A DNA stretch of 64,000 bases. Origin: Thraustochytrium sp. TN22. Lineage: Eukaryota; Sar; Bigyra; Thraustochytrida; Thraustochytriidae. A model generated the notes under the pieces. The model worked only from the letters and a program-made list of their open reading frames with translations, made no database searches and was not told the DNA's origin. Below, in pieces: positions 45,417-55,481 of this stretch (position 1 is its first letter; every line of letters starts with the position of its first letter). Made by a program: the position numbers and the translations under genes. The stretch covers positions 81,308 to 145,307 of the forward strand of contig JABLUY010000073.1 in assembly GCA_013306675.1 (NCBI GenBank), given 5' to 3'.

Positions 45417-46391
45417 TGTAGAGGGGCCTGGATCTTTGCAAACGATTGCGACACGCCGCCAGAGAGCGCCCGGGAGCGCCCGGGAGCGCTTCGCGAGCGC
45501 CCGGGAGCGCCTCGGGAGCAGCCCCACGAGCATCCCTCCCCCCCCCCTCGCAAAACTTGCGCCTTCTCTCGCTCCGCACCAACCGCAGTGAGTCACGCCT
45601 CGTACCGTCTGTCACTTCTTCGATCGCCCTCTGGGTGGTGGGTGGGTGCTGCCCTCGCGCGCGACGGGGCGCGCGTCGCCCTGCGTCGCCGCGTGCTAGT
45701 CGACGCCGACGGCCCAGGACAGATCATCCCCTCCCCACCCACAGCACACTGGGCGCTGCAGCGCGTCGGGCCACGGCTCGGTCTGCCTGGAACGTCCTGG
45801 CGCCTCTCCGCGGCCCGCCGCCTCGCCCCCGCGCGCGCGCGACGCCGCCCCGTTGGCAACTTGGCCTCTTCGATTCTTGGGCCAGCCGAGGCACCGCCAA
45901 GGCACCGGGGCGCGTTGTGGCCGGTTCTAGCGCGCACTCGCCCGCGAGTGCACGCAACGACAAAATGCGCGCTGCGGTCTGGGCGCACCGACGGGATGCA
46001 GCTCGCGGGGAAGACGCGGCTGTTCGTGCTGGCGCCGGCGCTGATACTGCCACTTATGTCGTGGCGACCGCGACGGCGTGCGAGACATAACGTAAAGCGA
46101 AGGCGAGCTAGAGACCTGGGCCATACTGCTGCAATATCTGCGCGGCGTGCAGCAGCGCGTGGCAAGCCTGTCGCGCAAGGCCATGGCCATGGGCTGGAGG
46201 GAGGCGCGGCGCAGTCTGCGCTGAGCGAGTGGCTTGCGCGGCCTGCGTGATGTGGCGCCGGGCAAGGGCTACGAGGGCCACACCTTCAAGTGTTTCGGAG
46301 CTGACGATGATGCGCATGGACGCCGCGGAAGCCAACCGGCGCGCTGAGCGACTCTGTGAATGAAATGAGCAATACGGGACTCAGGCGGGCA

Positions 46392-46581
46392 GACCACGCG
46401 GCCAAGGCTCCGCAAAGTGGTGACCAGAGCAGGGGACGAGGCTGCTGTCGCCGCAGAGGAAGAGCACGATGAGGACGAGACGACAGACTACGCGGCCAAA
46501 GCTCCGCAAAGTGGTGACCAGGGTTGGGGACGAGAGGCTGCTGTCGCCGCAGAGGAGGAGCACGATGAGGACGACACAACC
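46392..46581 (+). repeat. Tandem repeat, unit ~95 nt, two copies
   Basis: Copy 1 is 46392-46485 and copy 2 is 46486-46581, highly similar. Copy 1 lacks two bases present in copy 2 (GACGAGGC versus GACGAGAGGC), which shifts the frame. In copy 2 the + strand reads AAKAPQSGDQGWGR followed by VAAEEEHDEDDTT. It may be the relic of a repeat-containing coding region. Confidence 0.8.
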
Positions 46582-47862
46582 TCCTTGGCAGCCTTAGCGT
46601 GCCCCCCGCAAGGTAGTTCGCGCTGAGAAACCAAGACAGACTGCCTGCGTCAGTCAGGCTGCAGTAATGCTTGCCGGTCCACAGGCTGCCAGCGGGCGAC
46701 GATGCTTTTGAAACCTTCATCGTAATTTAAAAATGAAAGAGAGCGTCCGCATCCTCCGGAGCGTCAAACTCGAGACCGAGCGTGGCGTGGACTCATTCAG
46801 CATCTAGCATGTGGCGCGCGCAAGCGTACCACTTGGGTTTCTCCTGCGGCCGTCGATGAGCAGAATGTTTTCCTTGAAGATCGCTTGGCACTTCCTTTCT
46901 TGCACCCATGTCCACAGCCTGACAATTCCTCTTCTTGCTTATGCTCGTTCGCTCCATGCATTGCTCCCTTCGCCTCGCTTTCCCGCGTGCCTGATCTCGC
47001 TCGCTGTCATCTCCTTCCCAGGCAGGCGCCGGCCACGGGACAAGCGGCATTTTTTCTCACTGGGCGCGGGAACACGGAGACCGCGGACCAGGCGAGACGA
47101 GAGAGGCCGCGCGCAGGAGCGCGGTACGCCGACAACCGCGCAGCAGGCCACCAAGGCTCGCAGAAGCGCGCAAAACTGCGACACCGTCATCATCGCCGCC
47201 CGAGGCCGTGCCAGCCGCGCCCGGCCGTGCCGAGCCTCTCTGACAAGGCCTCGCCGCCAAGGGCGCGCGCCCTCGCCACCGGCCTGTGCCCGTACGTACT
47301 GCAGACTCGCTCTGCACCCCCTAGGTCGCCTCTGCTTGACCCCCCCACCTTCCTCGGGCTTTCCCCTTATCGAACGAGGTACTTCCCGGGGCCCCGACGC
47401 TAGCTGGGGGAGCCACCCACCGGGAGCACACAGGGCTACGGAGCGAGTCAAGCTGGTGACAGCGCCGCGGGGACGCTATGCCAGGCGCGTTCCATGCCCC
47501 GCGGCCTCGTCCGGCCCCGACGCTGGGGGGGCAGGCGAGGAGTGCGCGCGCGGCGGGCGGGCGCGACAGGCAGGCCGGGTCTCCCTCGAGCAGCGCAAGT
47601 TCAAGTTCAAATCGGCAAGCGCCGCTCGCGCGGAGACGGAGGGCGGCTGCGTGCGCGCGCGCGCGGCGCGGCGCGGCGCGGCGCGGGTCGGCGCGGGTCG
47701 GCGCGGCGCAGCGCGGCTGGACCCGGCGCGGCGCGCCCCGGCCCGGACGGCGGCGGGCGCGGCTGCGCGGGCAGCCCCTGTCCCTGGGCGCGCTCGCGTC
47801 CCGACTTGACTTGGCGACTCGCGGCGGCGCGCGTGCAGCGGAGGGAGAAGGCGGCGAGCGAA
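46582..47862. other. 5' region of the PqiA-like gene
   Basis: No recognised gene. The last ~370 bp are open in the frame of the downstream giant protein, but the codons are Arg/Gly/Ala low complexity and precede a clear signal peptide, so I treat them as leader. Confidence 0.4.
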
Positions 47863-50800
47863 ATGAGGCGCGCGCGCGCGGTGGCCGCGGCGGTGGTGGC
47901 GCTCGTGGCGGCGACGCAGGCGCAGCTGGGGCAGGCGGACTTCCTGGCCGAGTACCTCAAGGACAAGGCGTTCGGGCGCGTGGGCGGGTCCGATGAAGAG
48001 GGCCCGTGCCCGGCCGTGTCGCCATGTGAAGGCGACGCGAAGAACATGCCGACCAAGATCGCCGCGATTCCCATGTGCCTGGTGAAGGGGTGGGACTGGA
48101 CGTGCAAGCCCCTGGGTGAACTGGTGCAGGACGGCGTGTATGAGGTGTGGGACCTGGTCTGCAAGGACATCTCCGTGGAGGACCTGTCGATGACGCACAC
48201 GTCAGTGCGGCCAGTGAGCGGCGCGGCGCGGCTGGACGCGACGGTGGTGCTGGACGAGCTGCGGCTGTCATGCTCGTTCAAGTGCAGCATGAAGTTCCTG
48301 ACGCTGCAGGCGCTGACGGTGAAGATCCGGCTCTCGTGGGATGACGGGTCGGCAGACTTTACGCAGAACGCCGGTGATGACGGCACGAACGCCAACATCC
48401 GCGCGTACATGGAGTGGCCCAGCACGACGGCGATGGACGAGGAGGTTCCCGACGCCATCTTCATGCCGTACGACGAGTGCGACATCGAGCCGGATCTCGG
48501 CATGAACCTGGATATCCCGCTCTTCACGTACATTCAGCTGTGCCTCTTCGGCCTTGACGACTGCGCGGACTCCACCGACGGCGTCATCTGGAACCTCATG
48601 TATAACATGGTGCCGTGGGACGCCATCATTGAAGGCATGGCCAATTTGTTTGAGGGCTTCGTGGGCATCCTCGTGTGCCAGATGATCACGAGCGCTGCGT
48701 GGCTCGAGGAGCCCACGTCGTCGGACCTCTCGACCGGGACACCGGGCTTTCTGAACGACCTTTGGGACGAGTACGTGTCCATCTTCAAGGACGCAGCTTC
48801 GGGCACCTCGGATGACATCCGCGAGGAGGACTCCGACCTGGCGCAGCTCGCGCGGTACGCGACGCGAGACCCGCCGCTGACCCAGGAGCAGCTGGACGCG
48901 GCGTGGGACTTTAGCAACAGTACAGCGGCCGAGCTGGTCTCGGTGTCGCTCAACAACTGGCTTGGCAGCAAGACCACGGAGGACGTGTCGAACCCGGACC
49001 GCCTGGTCATCAACGAAATGGTGGACCTGCTCACGGAACCAAACGGCTACCTGCTGACGGGCGACATCGAGGACCAGGACTGGAGCATGCTGGCCGAGCT
49101 GGGCGTGAGCGACGTAACCATCCGCTTGGACAACCTGCAGGTCAAGGGGCTCAACACCTTCACCGTCTTCAACATTCTGCAGAACGGCTACGGGGACGAT
49201 GCCGGCGGCGCCTTTGATGCCTACCGGCGCACCTTCAACAACACCATCGAGATGGACTCCGTCGGCCTGCAGGTCAAGGTGTACGTGAAGCTGGCGCGCG
49301 GCTCGTGGGTCTCAGAGAGCTGCGTCGAGGCCGGCACCTGCGCGCCGCGGGATGACGACAGCTCCGAGTTCACCTTCACGTACAACATGGTGGTGAACGG
49401 CTTCAAGGGCGAGATCGCGCTGGCCACCGTCTTCAACGACGGTGAGCTCGACATGCTCAAGGCCGGCCAGCTCCTGCAGTACGACTACTACGGGTCTGAG
49501 CTGGATGCGATCCGCTACTGGGCGTCACGTTGCGTGTCGGCGGCCTTTTACACGCTGCGCGTGACGAGCTTCGAGGGCAGCGCGGATGAGATCCAAGAGC
49601 CGACCCTGGTCGGCTTCGAGGGCGAGGGCCTGAACGATCTAGTGGAGAACATGGTGCGCTTTGGGTCGGACGCTGTCAAGGGCGCGCTGCGCAACGATTT
49701 CCCCGGCCTGATGCAGGGCCCGGTGCGCGAGGCGATGAACGAGTACCTGGCTGAGAGCTGGGTGCAGCGCGGCCTGGACCGCGGGGTCGGCTCGTGCCCG
49801 CAATGGGTGCAGGACATCTCGCAGGGCGACACGGTTGACGTGGACTTCAACGAGGGCATCGCCAGCTACTTTTACCCGCTCATCAACGATGCGCTCGGCG
49901 GGAACCCGGTGGTCAACACCAACTCGGACATCAACGAGCTCATTGACACGCTGCTCAAGTTCTACGAGCTCAAGGACCCGACGTTTCCCCTCGACTCGTG
50001 GGACAATACCTCCGCCGTGCCAACGCAGTTCGACCAGGGTTACTGGGAGCTCAAGGACGACCTCCAGGCGGCCGGTCGTCTCCGCTCCTGGGACGACGAC
50101 TCCCGCTTCATCTTCCTCACGAACTGGCACGCAGATGGCGTCAACTCGCTCTACAAGCTGACGGCCACGGGCGTGGAGCAGTCCGAGGTATTCGACAAGG
50201 GCATGCGCGTGCAGTTCGGCTTCGGCGGCAGCCTGCGCAAGGCGGACCCGACCGCCGTCCCTCTGCTCGAGGACCCGACGCGCCTTGAGCTCGGATTCTC
50301 CTTTCAGGCTGTTGACCCGGACACCTCGCTGCACGAGGCCTGGGACTTCAAGCTGCTCCTGGAGAACCTTGACCTCGAGTTTGTTGTGAACAACGTCGTC
50401 TGGAGCGTCAACCAGTTCGGCAACCTGGTCTACCCGCAGCTCTTTCACTTCCCCTGCATCGTGCAGGCGCTCGACAGCATCCTCTTCCCTGGCACGGACA
50501 ACGCCGGCAACGACCTGCGCAAGGCCTCGCTCGGCACGCTCACCTTCTCGCTCGAGCCTTCCGGGGACTCCGATCTTGGCGGCAGCGAGAGTCCGCCGGG
50601 GACGCCGCTGCAGGACGCGCTCAACCTCCTCAGCACCAAGACCCTCATCGAGTACGGCGATACCGGCTATAGCGAGGCAGATAATTTGGCGCGCCTCATC
50701 ACCCGCGACCGCTTCAAGGCGCTCGTCAACTCGTACGCCAAGGGCCTCATGGAGTACGTCCTGGACGAGATTGAGGACACGCCCGTGTACTACGATGAGC

Positions 50801-53800
50801 AGCGGATCGGCCCGGGCAACTGCCTCTACATGGATGACCCGCTCGTCGATCTGGCCGACCTCGTCAACACGGACCTGCCCAACGTCACCGCGCTCTCCGA
50901 GGAGTGCCTTGCCGGCGTGCGCTACCCGCGGCCGGACGCGACGCGCGTGCTCGAGGAGCAGGTCACGGGCTACGTCGCGGAGGAAGGCGACGAGGTCTTC
51001 AACTTCGAGGAGGACAGCGCGCTCCTGAGCCTCTTTCAGGAGATCCTTAACGGCGGTGACACGCTCAACGACCTGCTCATCGGCCTTGCCAACAGCTCCA
51101 CGGCCGACACTGAGTTTGCGCAGTACTTCGAGCTCGACGACTCGCGCGGCGAGAGTGACCTGCGCGTGGACCTGATTCTGCCCACGTCGATGCTCGGCTT
51201 CTTGTACGAGTCGGACCGCGTGCTCCCGGGCTTTATCGCGGACCTCGGCACGCTGCGCGTCAACGGCATCAACCGCTTCGTGCGCCCCACCTCCGTGGAC
51301 GACGACGCCTACAAGCTTCTCTACCCGGTCGAGGGCTCCTACGTGGTGCTGCGCAACCACTTCGAGTTCACCGACGACGCGCCGCTGGACGCCGTGCTGA
51401 CCACGCTCATCTCCGTGCCGGGCGAGTACGTGGACGAGGACGAGGACACGACGGTGGTGGAGGAGATCCAGACGTCGGTGGTTATCAGCGGCCTAAGCAT
51501 TGGCTTCGACTTGGCCCTCGCCATTGACGCCAACGAATTCGGCAACCGCTCGCTCGCGCATTTTTTCAAGATGGACGCGGACCAGAACCTAACTCTCACC
51601 TCGTTCTGGAGCGAGTGCCTGTTCTCGACCATCTTCGAGGACGGCATCTTCCTCAACACGCTCGACGTGGAGGTGGACAACATGACTGGCCCTGTACTGA
51701 CCTTCACGAACGAGCTCGTCTCGCCGGGCGTCGAGGCCGTGCTGCAGGAGATCGCGCCCATCCTCCGCGACTTCTACTTTGACGCCATTCCGAGCATCTG
51801 CGATAACTGCCTGCGCCGCTTCATCAACGATGAGCTGGCCTCGCGCTGGGCCGCCGCACAGGTGGCCGGCGTGTGCCCGTCGCTCGAGAAGATTGCAGCG
51901 CCGCCTCTCTCTGGCGACGATGTCTTCTACCGCTTCAACACGGCGCCCGACTGGCAGCTCGTGCAGGCCCTCATGGACGAGTACGTGCGCGGCACGAACG
52001 GTGATTTCGCCGACTTCAACGCCATTCTGGAGCTCGCCTTTGTAAATGGCTTCCTCCGTGCCGAGGACGGGAACAACATTTACTACTCTGGCATTCCACT
52101 CGTCTACAACAACGAGCAGTTCGGCACGGCCGGCGTTGGCCTCTCGGACGTCTACATTACCGCGCCCGTGGGCGAGACCGGGGGCGGCCTCGGCACCTTC
52201 ACGGAGCTGCGCGTCCTGGAGCCCTACTTTCTGGCCGATGGGGCGGAGGACGACGGTGGGGACGACGGCGACGGCGGCGCGCGCCGGCGGCGGCGGCGTC
52301 TCCTCCAGGGCTGGGTCAACTCGCGCTTCGGGTCACGAGAGCTGGCCACGATCGATGGCGCCGAGAACCTGCCCGAGGGCGTCGAGCTGGACGACCTCCC
52401 GTACCTGACGCTGACCGAGTTTGCGTTAAACGGCCCACTCACGCTGAGCTTCAAGCTGGACCTAAACGCGACGGACCTCTTCCCGGAGGTCCCGAACATG
52501 GTGAACCAGCTCCAGGTTGGCATCAACCTGCAGAAGCTGCACTCGGCGACGCAGATGCTCCTGCGCGTCAACGTCACCAAGGCGCTCCAGGTGCGCTTCA
52601 GCTCCATCTCCTCGTACGACGAGCTGCCGTGCCTGTTTGTGCCGGTCTCACAGCTCGAGCCGCTGGACTTCAACCTGACGCTCGAGGACCTGACACTGTC
52701 GGTGAGCTGCTTGGGTGAGTGCGACCTCATCGACGGCCTGGAGGAGGTCGGCACGCTCGACTCGGAGAATGCAGAGCTCCTGACCGAGCTCTTCAACGAC
52801 TTCATTGCCTTCGTGACCGCCTACATCGACTCGCGCGGTGCGCAGTCTGGCATTGACGCCTTTCTGGACACCGCCGAGGTTCAGTGCGCGCGCATTCTGG
52901 GACTCATTGAGGACCTTCTCAACGTGCCGGAGAGCGAGGACGAGAACATCGCCATCACCTTTGGTGTCATTTTCGCGGGCGCCACCGGTCTCGGCGGCCT
53001 CTTTGCCGCCTCGCTGCTGCCGCGCCACAAGAAGCGGCGCCAGGCGGTCATGGCGCGTGCGCTCGCGCAGCACAAGGACTTGGTCGCCAAGGGGGATCTG
53101 GCCGGCCTCATGGCCATGACGGAGCTCTCCATGCGGTCCACCTTCCAGCACCCGATGACGCCCATGTTGGCCAAGTACATCGTTCCGGTCATCTGCGTGC
53201 TGAACGTGACGGGTCTGGTCATCGCCATTGTCTTCAGCGACGCGGCCAACATCGTCCTGGCCATGACCTTCTTTGGGAAGCAGACGCAGTACGTCCCGCT
53301 CGTGCCCTTCACCATTGCTTCCACCATCAACGACATGTGGAACTCGGGCGCCTGGCCGCTCGCCATCATCATCGGGCTGGCGTCCTGCGCCTGGCCGGTC
53401 GTCAAGAACCTGCTGCTGCTCGGTTTCTGGTTCCTGCCCAAGACGCTCATGCCTGCCGACAAGCAACGGCACTGGCTCGAGATCCTCGATCTGCTGGGCA
53501 AGTGGTCGTTCCTGGACGTCTATGTGATCGTCATCATGCTCGCAGCGCTGCGCACCACAGTCAAGGCCACGTACTTTCCGTTCGCGGCCGGTTCGGAGCT
53601 CTTCGCTGAGGACCTCTACGTGGCAGATGTAAACGTGACGCCGGAGAGCGGGATCATTCTCCTCTGCTTTGTGGCGGCCAGCTCGCTCATCACAAACCAC
53701 ACCATCATTTTCTTCCACGACCGCGCCGAGGAGTCGAACCGCATCTCGCAGGACAAGATCAACGGCAACTACGTGGGCAAGATCCCGCAGCGTGCCGCCG

Positions 53801-54927
53801 TGCGCCGGCGCGTCATGGACCATGTCTTCGTGGCCAAGAACTCGGAGGGCATGGTACGACGCATGTCGCGAAAGGGCGGCGCCGCCCTCGTCAGCAGCGC
53901 GGCGCTGGGTGCCATCGTCATGATTGTCGGCGCCGCGCTGCCCTTTGTCAAGTTCACGCTCACCGGCCTCGTCGGCCTGCTCCTCGAGTACGTGGAGTCG
54001 AGCAACCAGGAGTTTGAAACCAAGCTGGCCGTCAAGAGTTACTCGCTCTTCGACCTCGGCTCCAACCTGTCCGGGTCCGCCACGTCCGGCCAGATCGGCG
54101 AGTCCATCATCTTGGCCTTCTTCCAGCTGCTCTTTTTCATCACCGTGCTCATCGGTCCGCTCATGAGTGTCTGCATGTCGGCGGCGCTCCTCGTCTACCC
54201 GCTGAGTCTGGCGGCCACCAAGCGCCTGACCTTCTTCACCAAAATCGCCTTTTACTGGAGCGGCGTCGAGGTCATCATCGTCGGCATGGTGATGACCATC
54301 ATTGAGATTGAGCAGGTCACCGTCTTCATCGTCGACTTCATCACCGACGACATGTGCTCCTACGCGGAAGGCGTCTTGGAGCTCGTGGCACCCGAGGAGA
54401 AATACGCCAGCTGTCTGAACGTGGCGGGCGCCTTCGAGCCGGAGGCCGTGCTCCTCTTCCTCGGCTTCTTCCTCCAGCTCTTTGTTTACTTTTGCGTCTC
54501 TACGCTCGCGCACGTCGTCACGAGCGACCGCTACTACGCCGCCTATCATGACCTGCGCAACGACGTCAAGCCGCGCCGCCTCAGCCGCATCGAGCAGACC
54601 GTCGTACGCGTCTTCACCACGACCTTTGAGGCGCCCAACGACGGCGTCGAGGGCCTCTCGGCGTTTTACAACCTCGACGGCAGCAACCTTGAAGAGCAGG
54701 TTGCGCTGGAGCCCACCGCGCTCAGTCGGTTCTGCGACTGGTGCTGCAGCACGGAGAAGGGCGAGGCCGCGGCCGACGCCCGCATTGAGGCTTGGCAGCG
54801 CAAGTTTGGCCTGGAGGAACGCGACCGCCTCACTGCCTCCAACCCGGTCTTTGAAGATACCTCAGCACCCTCATCCACGCCGCCGCCCTCCAGGAGTGCT
54901 CGTGTGCGTGACTCGATCGAGGTCTGA
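47863..54927 (+). CDS. Giant secretory-pathway protein with repeated extracytoplasmic modules and PqiA-like membrane C-terminus
   Basis: 2354 aa. I start at 47863 because a signal peptide follows at once (MRRARAVAAAVVALVAATQA). About 25-1690 is extracytoplasmic, rich in Asp/Glu and Asn-X-Ser/Thr sites. Related modules recur: LGVSDVTIRLDNLQVKGLNTF, LGTLRVNGINRF and SDVYITAPVGETGGGLGTF, with amphipathic pieces such as LQEIAPILRDFYFDAIPSIC. These are loosely reminiscent of TULIP/BPI lipid-binding proteins (inference). A polybasic ARRRRRRLLQ site lies near residue 1475. From about 1695 to 2240 there are eight or nine hydrophobic segments. LLGKWSFLDVYVIVIMLAALR and KIAFYWSGVEVIIVGMVMTII resemble the paired signatures of PqiA, a bacterial envelope membrane protein linked to lipid transport. 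The last ~110 residues are cytosolic. A lipid-handling role is plausible but unproven. Confidence 0.7.
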   Translation: MRRARAVAAAVVALVAATQAQLGQADFLAEYLKDKAFGRVGGSDEEGPCPAVSPCEGDAKNMPTKIAAIPMCLVKGWDWTCKPLGELVQDGVYEVWDLVCKDISVEDLSMTHTSVRPVSGAARLDATVVLDELRLSCSFKCSMKFLTLQALTVKIRLSWDDGSADFTQNAGDDGTNANIRAYMEWPSTTAMDEEVPDAIFMPYDECDIEPDLGMNLDIPLFTYIQLCLFGLDDCADSTDGVIWNLMYNMVPWDAIIEGMANLFEGFVGILVCQMITSAAWLEEPTSSDLSTGTPGFLNDLWDEYVSIFKDAASGTSDDIREEDSDLAQLARYATRDPPLTQEQLDAAWDFSNSTAAELVSVSLNNWLGSKTTEDVSNPDRLVINEMVDLLTEPNGYLLTGDIEDQDWSMLAELGVSDVTIRLDNLQVKGLNTFTVFNILQNGYGDDAGGAFDAYRRTFNNTIEMDSVGLQVKVYVKLARGSWVSESCVEAGTCAPRDDDSSEFTFTYNMVVNGFKGEIALATVFNDGELDMLKAGQLLQYDYYGSELDAIRYWASRCVSAAFYTLRVTSFEGSADEIQEPTLVGFEGEGLNDLVENMVRFGSDAVKGALRNDFPGLMQGPVREAMNEYLAESWVQRGLDRGVGSCPQWVQDISQGDTVDVDFNEGIASYFYPLINDALGGNPVVNTNSDINELIDTLLKFYELKDPTFPLDSWDNTSAVPTQFDQGYWELKDDLQAAGRLRSWDDDSRFIFLTNWHADGVNSLYKLTATGVEQSEVFDKGMRVQFGFGGSLRKADPTAVPLLEDPTRLELGFSFQAVDPDTSLHEAWDFKLLLENLDLEFVVNNVVWSVNQFGNLVYPQLFHFPCIVQALDSILFPGTDNAGNDLRKASLGTLTFSLEPSGDSDLGGSESPPGTPLQDALNLLSTKTLIEYGDTGYSEADNLARLITRDRFKALVNSYAKGLMEYVLDEIEDTPVYYDEQRIGPGNCLYMDDPLVDLADLVNTDLPNVTALSEECLAGVRYPRPDATRVLEEQVTGYVAEEGDEVFNFEEDSALLSLFQEILNGGDTLNDLLIGLANSSTADTEFAQYFELDDSRGESDLRVDLILPTSMLGFLYESDRVLPGFIADLGTLRVNGINRFVRPTSVDDDAYKLLYPVEGSYVVLRNHFEFTDDAPLDAVLTTLISVPGEYVDEDEDTTVVEEIQTSVVISGLSIGFDLALAIDANEFGNRSLAHFFKMDADQNLTLTSFWSECLFSTIFEDGIFLNTLDVEVDNMTGPVLTFTNELVSPGVEAVLQEIAPILRDFYFDAIPSICDNCLRRFINDELASRWAAAQVAGVCPSLEKIAAPPLSGDDVFYRFNTAPDWQLVQALMDEYVRGTNGDFADFNAILELAFVNGFLRAEDGNNIYYSGIPLVYNNEQFGTAGVGLSDVYITAPVGETGGGLGTFTELRVLEPYFLADGAEDDGGDDGDGGARRRRRRLLQGWVNSRFGSRELATIDGAENLPEGVELDDLPYLTLTEFALNGPLTLSFKLDLNATDLFPEVPNMVNQLQVGINLQKLHSATQMLLRVNVTKALQVRFSSISSYDELPCLFVPVSQLEPLDFNLTLEDLTLSVSCLGECDLIDGLEEVGTLDSENAELLTELFNDFIAFVTAYIDSRGAQSGIDAFLDTAEVQCARILGLIEDLLNVPESEDENIAITFGVIFAGATGLGGLFAASLLPRHKKRRQAVMARALAQHKDLVAKGDLAGLMAMTELSMRSTFQHPMTPMLAKYIVPVICVLNVTGLVIAIVFSDAANIVLAMTFFGKQTQYVPLVPFTIASTINDMWNSGAWPLAIIIGLASCAWPVVKNLLLLGFWFLPKTLMPADKQRHWLEILDLLGKWSFLDVYVIVIMLAALRTTVKATYFPFAAGSELFAEDLYVADVNVTPESGIILLCFVAASSLITNHTIIFFHDRAEESNRISQDKINGNYVGKIPQRAAVRRRVMDHVFVAKNSEGMVRRMSRKGGAALVSSAALGAIVMIVGAALPFVKFTLTGLVGLLLEYVESSNQEFETKLAVKSYSLFDLGSNLSGSATSGQIGESIILAFFQLLFFITVLIGPLMSVCMSAALLVYPLSLAATKRLTFFTKIAFYWSGVEVIIVGMVMTIIEIEQVTVFIVDFITDDMCSYAEGVLELVAPEEKYASCLNVAGAFEPEAVLLFLGFFLQLFVYFCVSTLAHVVTSDRYYAAYHDLRNDVKPRRLSRIEQTVVRVFTTTFEAPNDGVEGLSAFYNLDGSNLEEQVALEPTALSRFCDWCCSTEKGEAAADARIEAWQRKFGLEERDRLTASNPVFEDTSAPSSTPPPSRSARVRDSIEV

Positions 54928-55481
54928 GCCTGAAGTGAGGAACGAGCCTCTTAGCTCTACTAGCTCCAAGCTCCAGTAGCTCCAGCCCTCTAGCTAGAGC
55001 TAGAGAGAGCTGAAGAGGTGGTGTGGACCTTTTTTCGTCCGTTCCTCTGAGCCTGCTGCTGGTGGCCCTGGGGTTTTAGCTTTTCGAGGTCACAGGATGC
55101 GCACGTTTCCCCCTTTTCTTCCCCTTTCCCCTCCCCCCCCCTTTCATGTGATGATTTTGTTGTTTCAGTCAAGAGGCTTGGGTTGGCCATGTGCTCGGAG
55201 ACAAGGTCGAGACGAGCTCAAGAAGAAAGAGCCCGGAAGTGACCGGAGACTCTCTCGCCACAGTCGTTTTCGCAAGCGCGGTTGCCAAAATGCTGACAAG
55301 AAACGAAGCGAATGATTCGAGATCTCGACGACTCGGTACAGTCATGTAAAATGCGCCTAGCCGGCCTCTGCAGGAGCTCCTGCCAAAATGCTGACAAGAA
55401 ACGAAGAGAATGATCAGAGACTCGTTACAGTCTTTGCAAATGCACTCTGCAAGCGTGCGCAACGCCCTTCCCCCCACCTCA
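54928..55481. other. Spacer between convergent PqiA-like and Mo25 genes
   Basis: Contains a CTAG-rich tract right after the stop codon (54950-55012), a pyrimidine-rich stretch (about 55095-55145) and a 33-nt direct repeat. No gene is visible. Confidence 0.5.
55283..55432 (+). repeat. Direct repeat, two copies 98 nt apart
   Basis: TGCCAAAATGCTGACAAGAA begins both copies (55283 and 55381). The 33-nt core differs at one base, and weaker similarity continues to ACAGTC at 55343 and 55432. It lies in the shared 3' region of two convergent genes. Confidence 0.85.

Larger units (their letters stand above)
44258..46391. other. Gene-poor stretch with short repeats
   Basis: No recognised gene. Short ORFs on both strands have no domains. 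About 46094-46222 (+) has protein-like codons (ELETWAILLQYLRGVQQRV) without a start, and about 46242-46300 (GYEGHTFKCFGADDD) looks similar, so a broken gene is possible. CCCGGGAGCG units repeat at about 45466-45520. Confidence 0.4.

Noticed and set aside
45466-45520. Possible CRISPR-like array (CCCGGGAGCG units)
   Set aside because: Units are short, irregular and without unique spacers, and the window is eukaryotic.
47494-47862. N-terminal extension of the giant protein upstream of 47863
   Set aside because: The extra 123 codons are Arg/Gly/Ala low complexity and would bury a clear signal peptide.
49639-51360. Long minus-strand ORF inside the giant PqiA-like gene
   Set aside because: Antisense frame of a GC-rich gene, with Val/Glu/Arg/His-rich translation and no family match. 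The same applies to 52648-54549 and to 17395-18540 (+) inside CFAP65.
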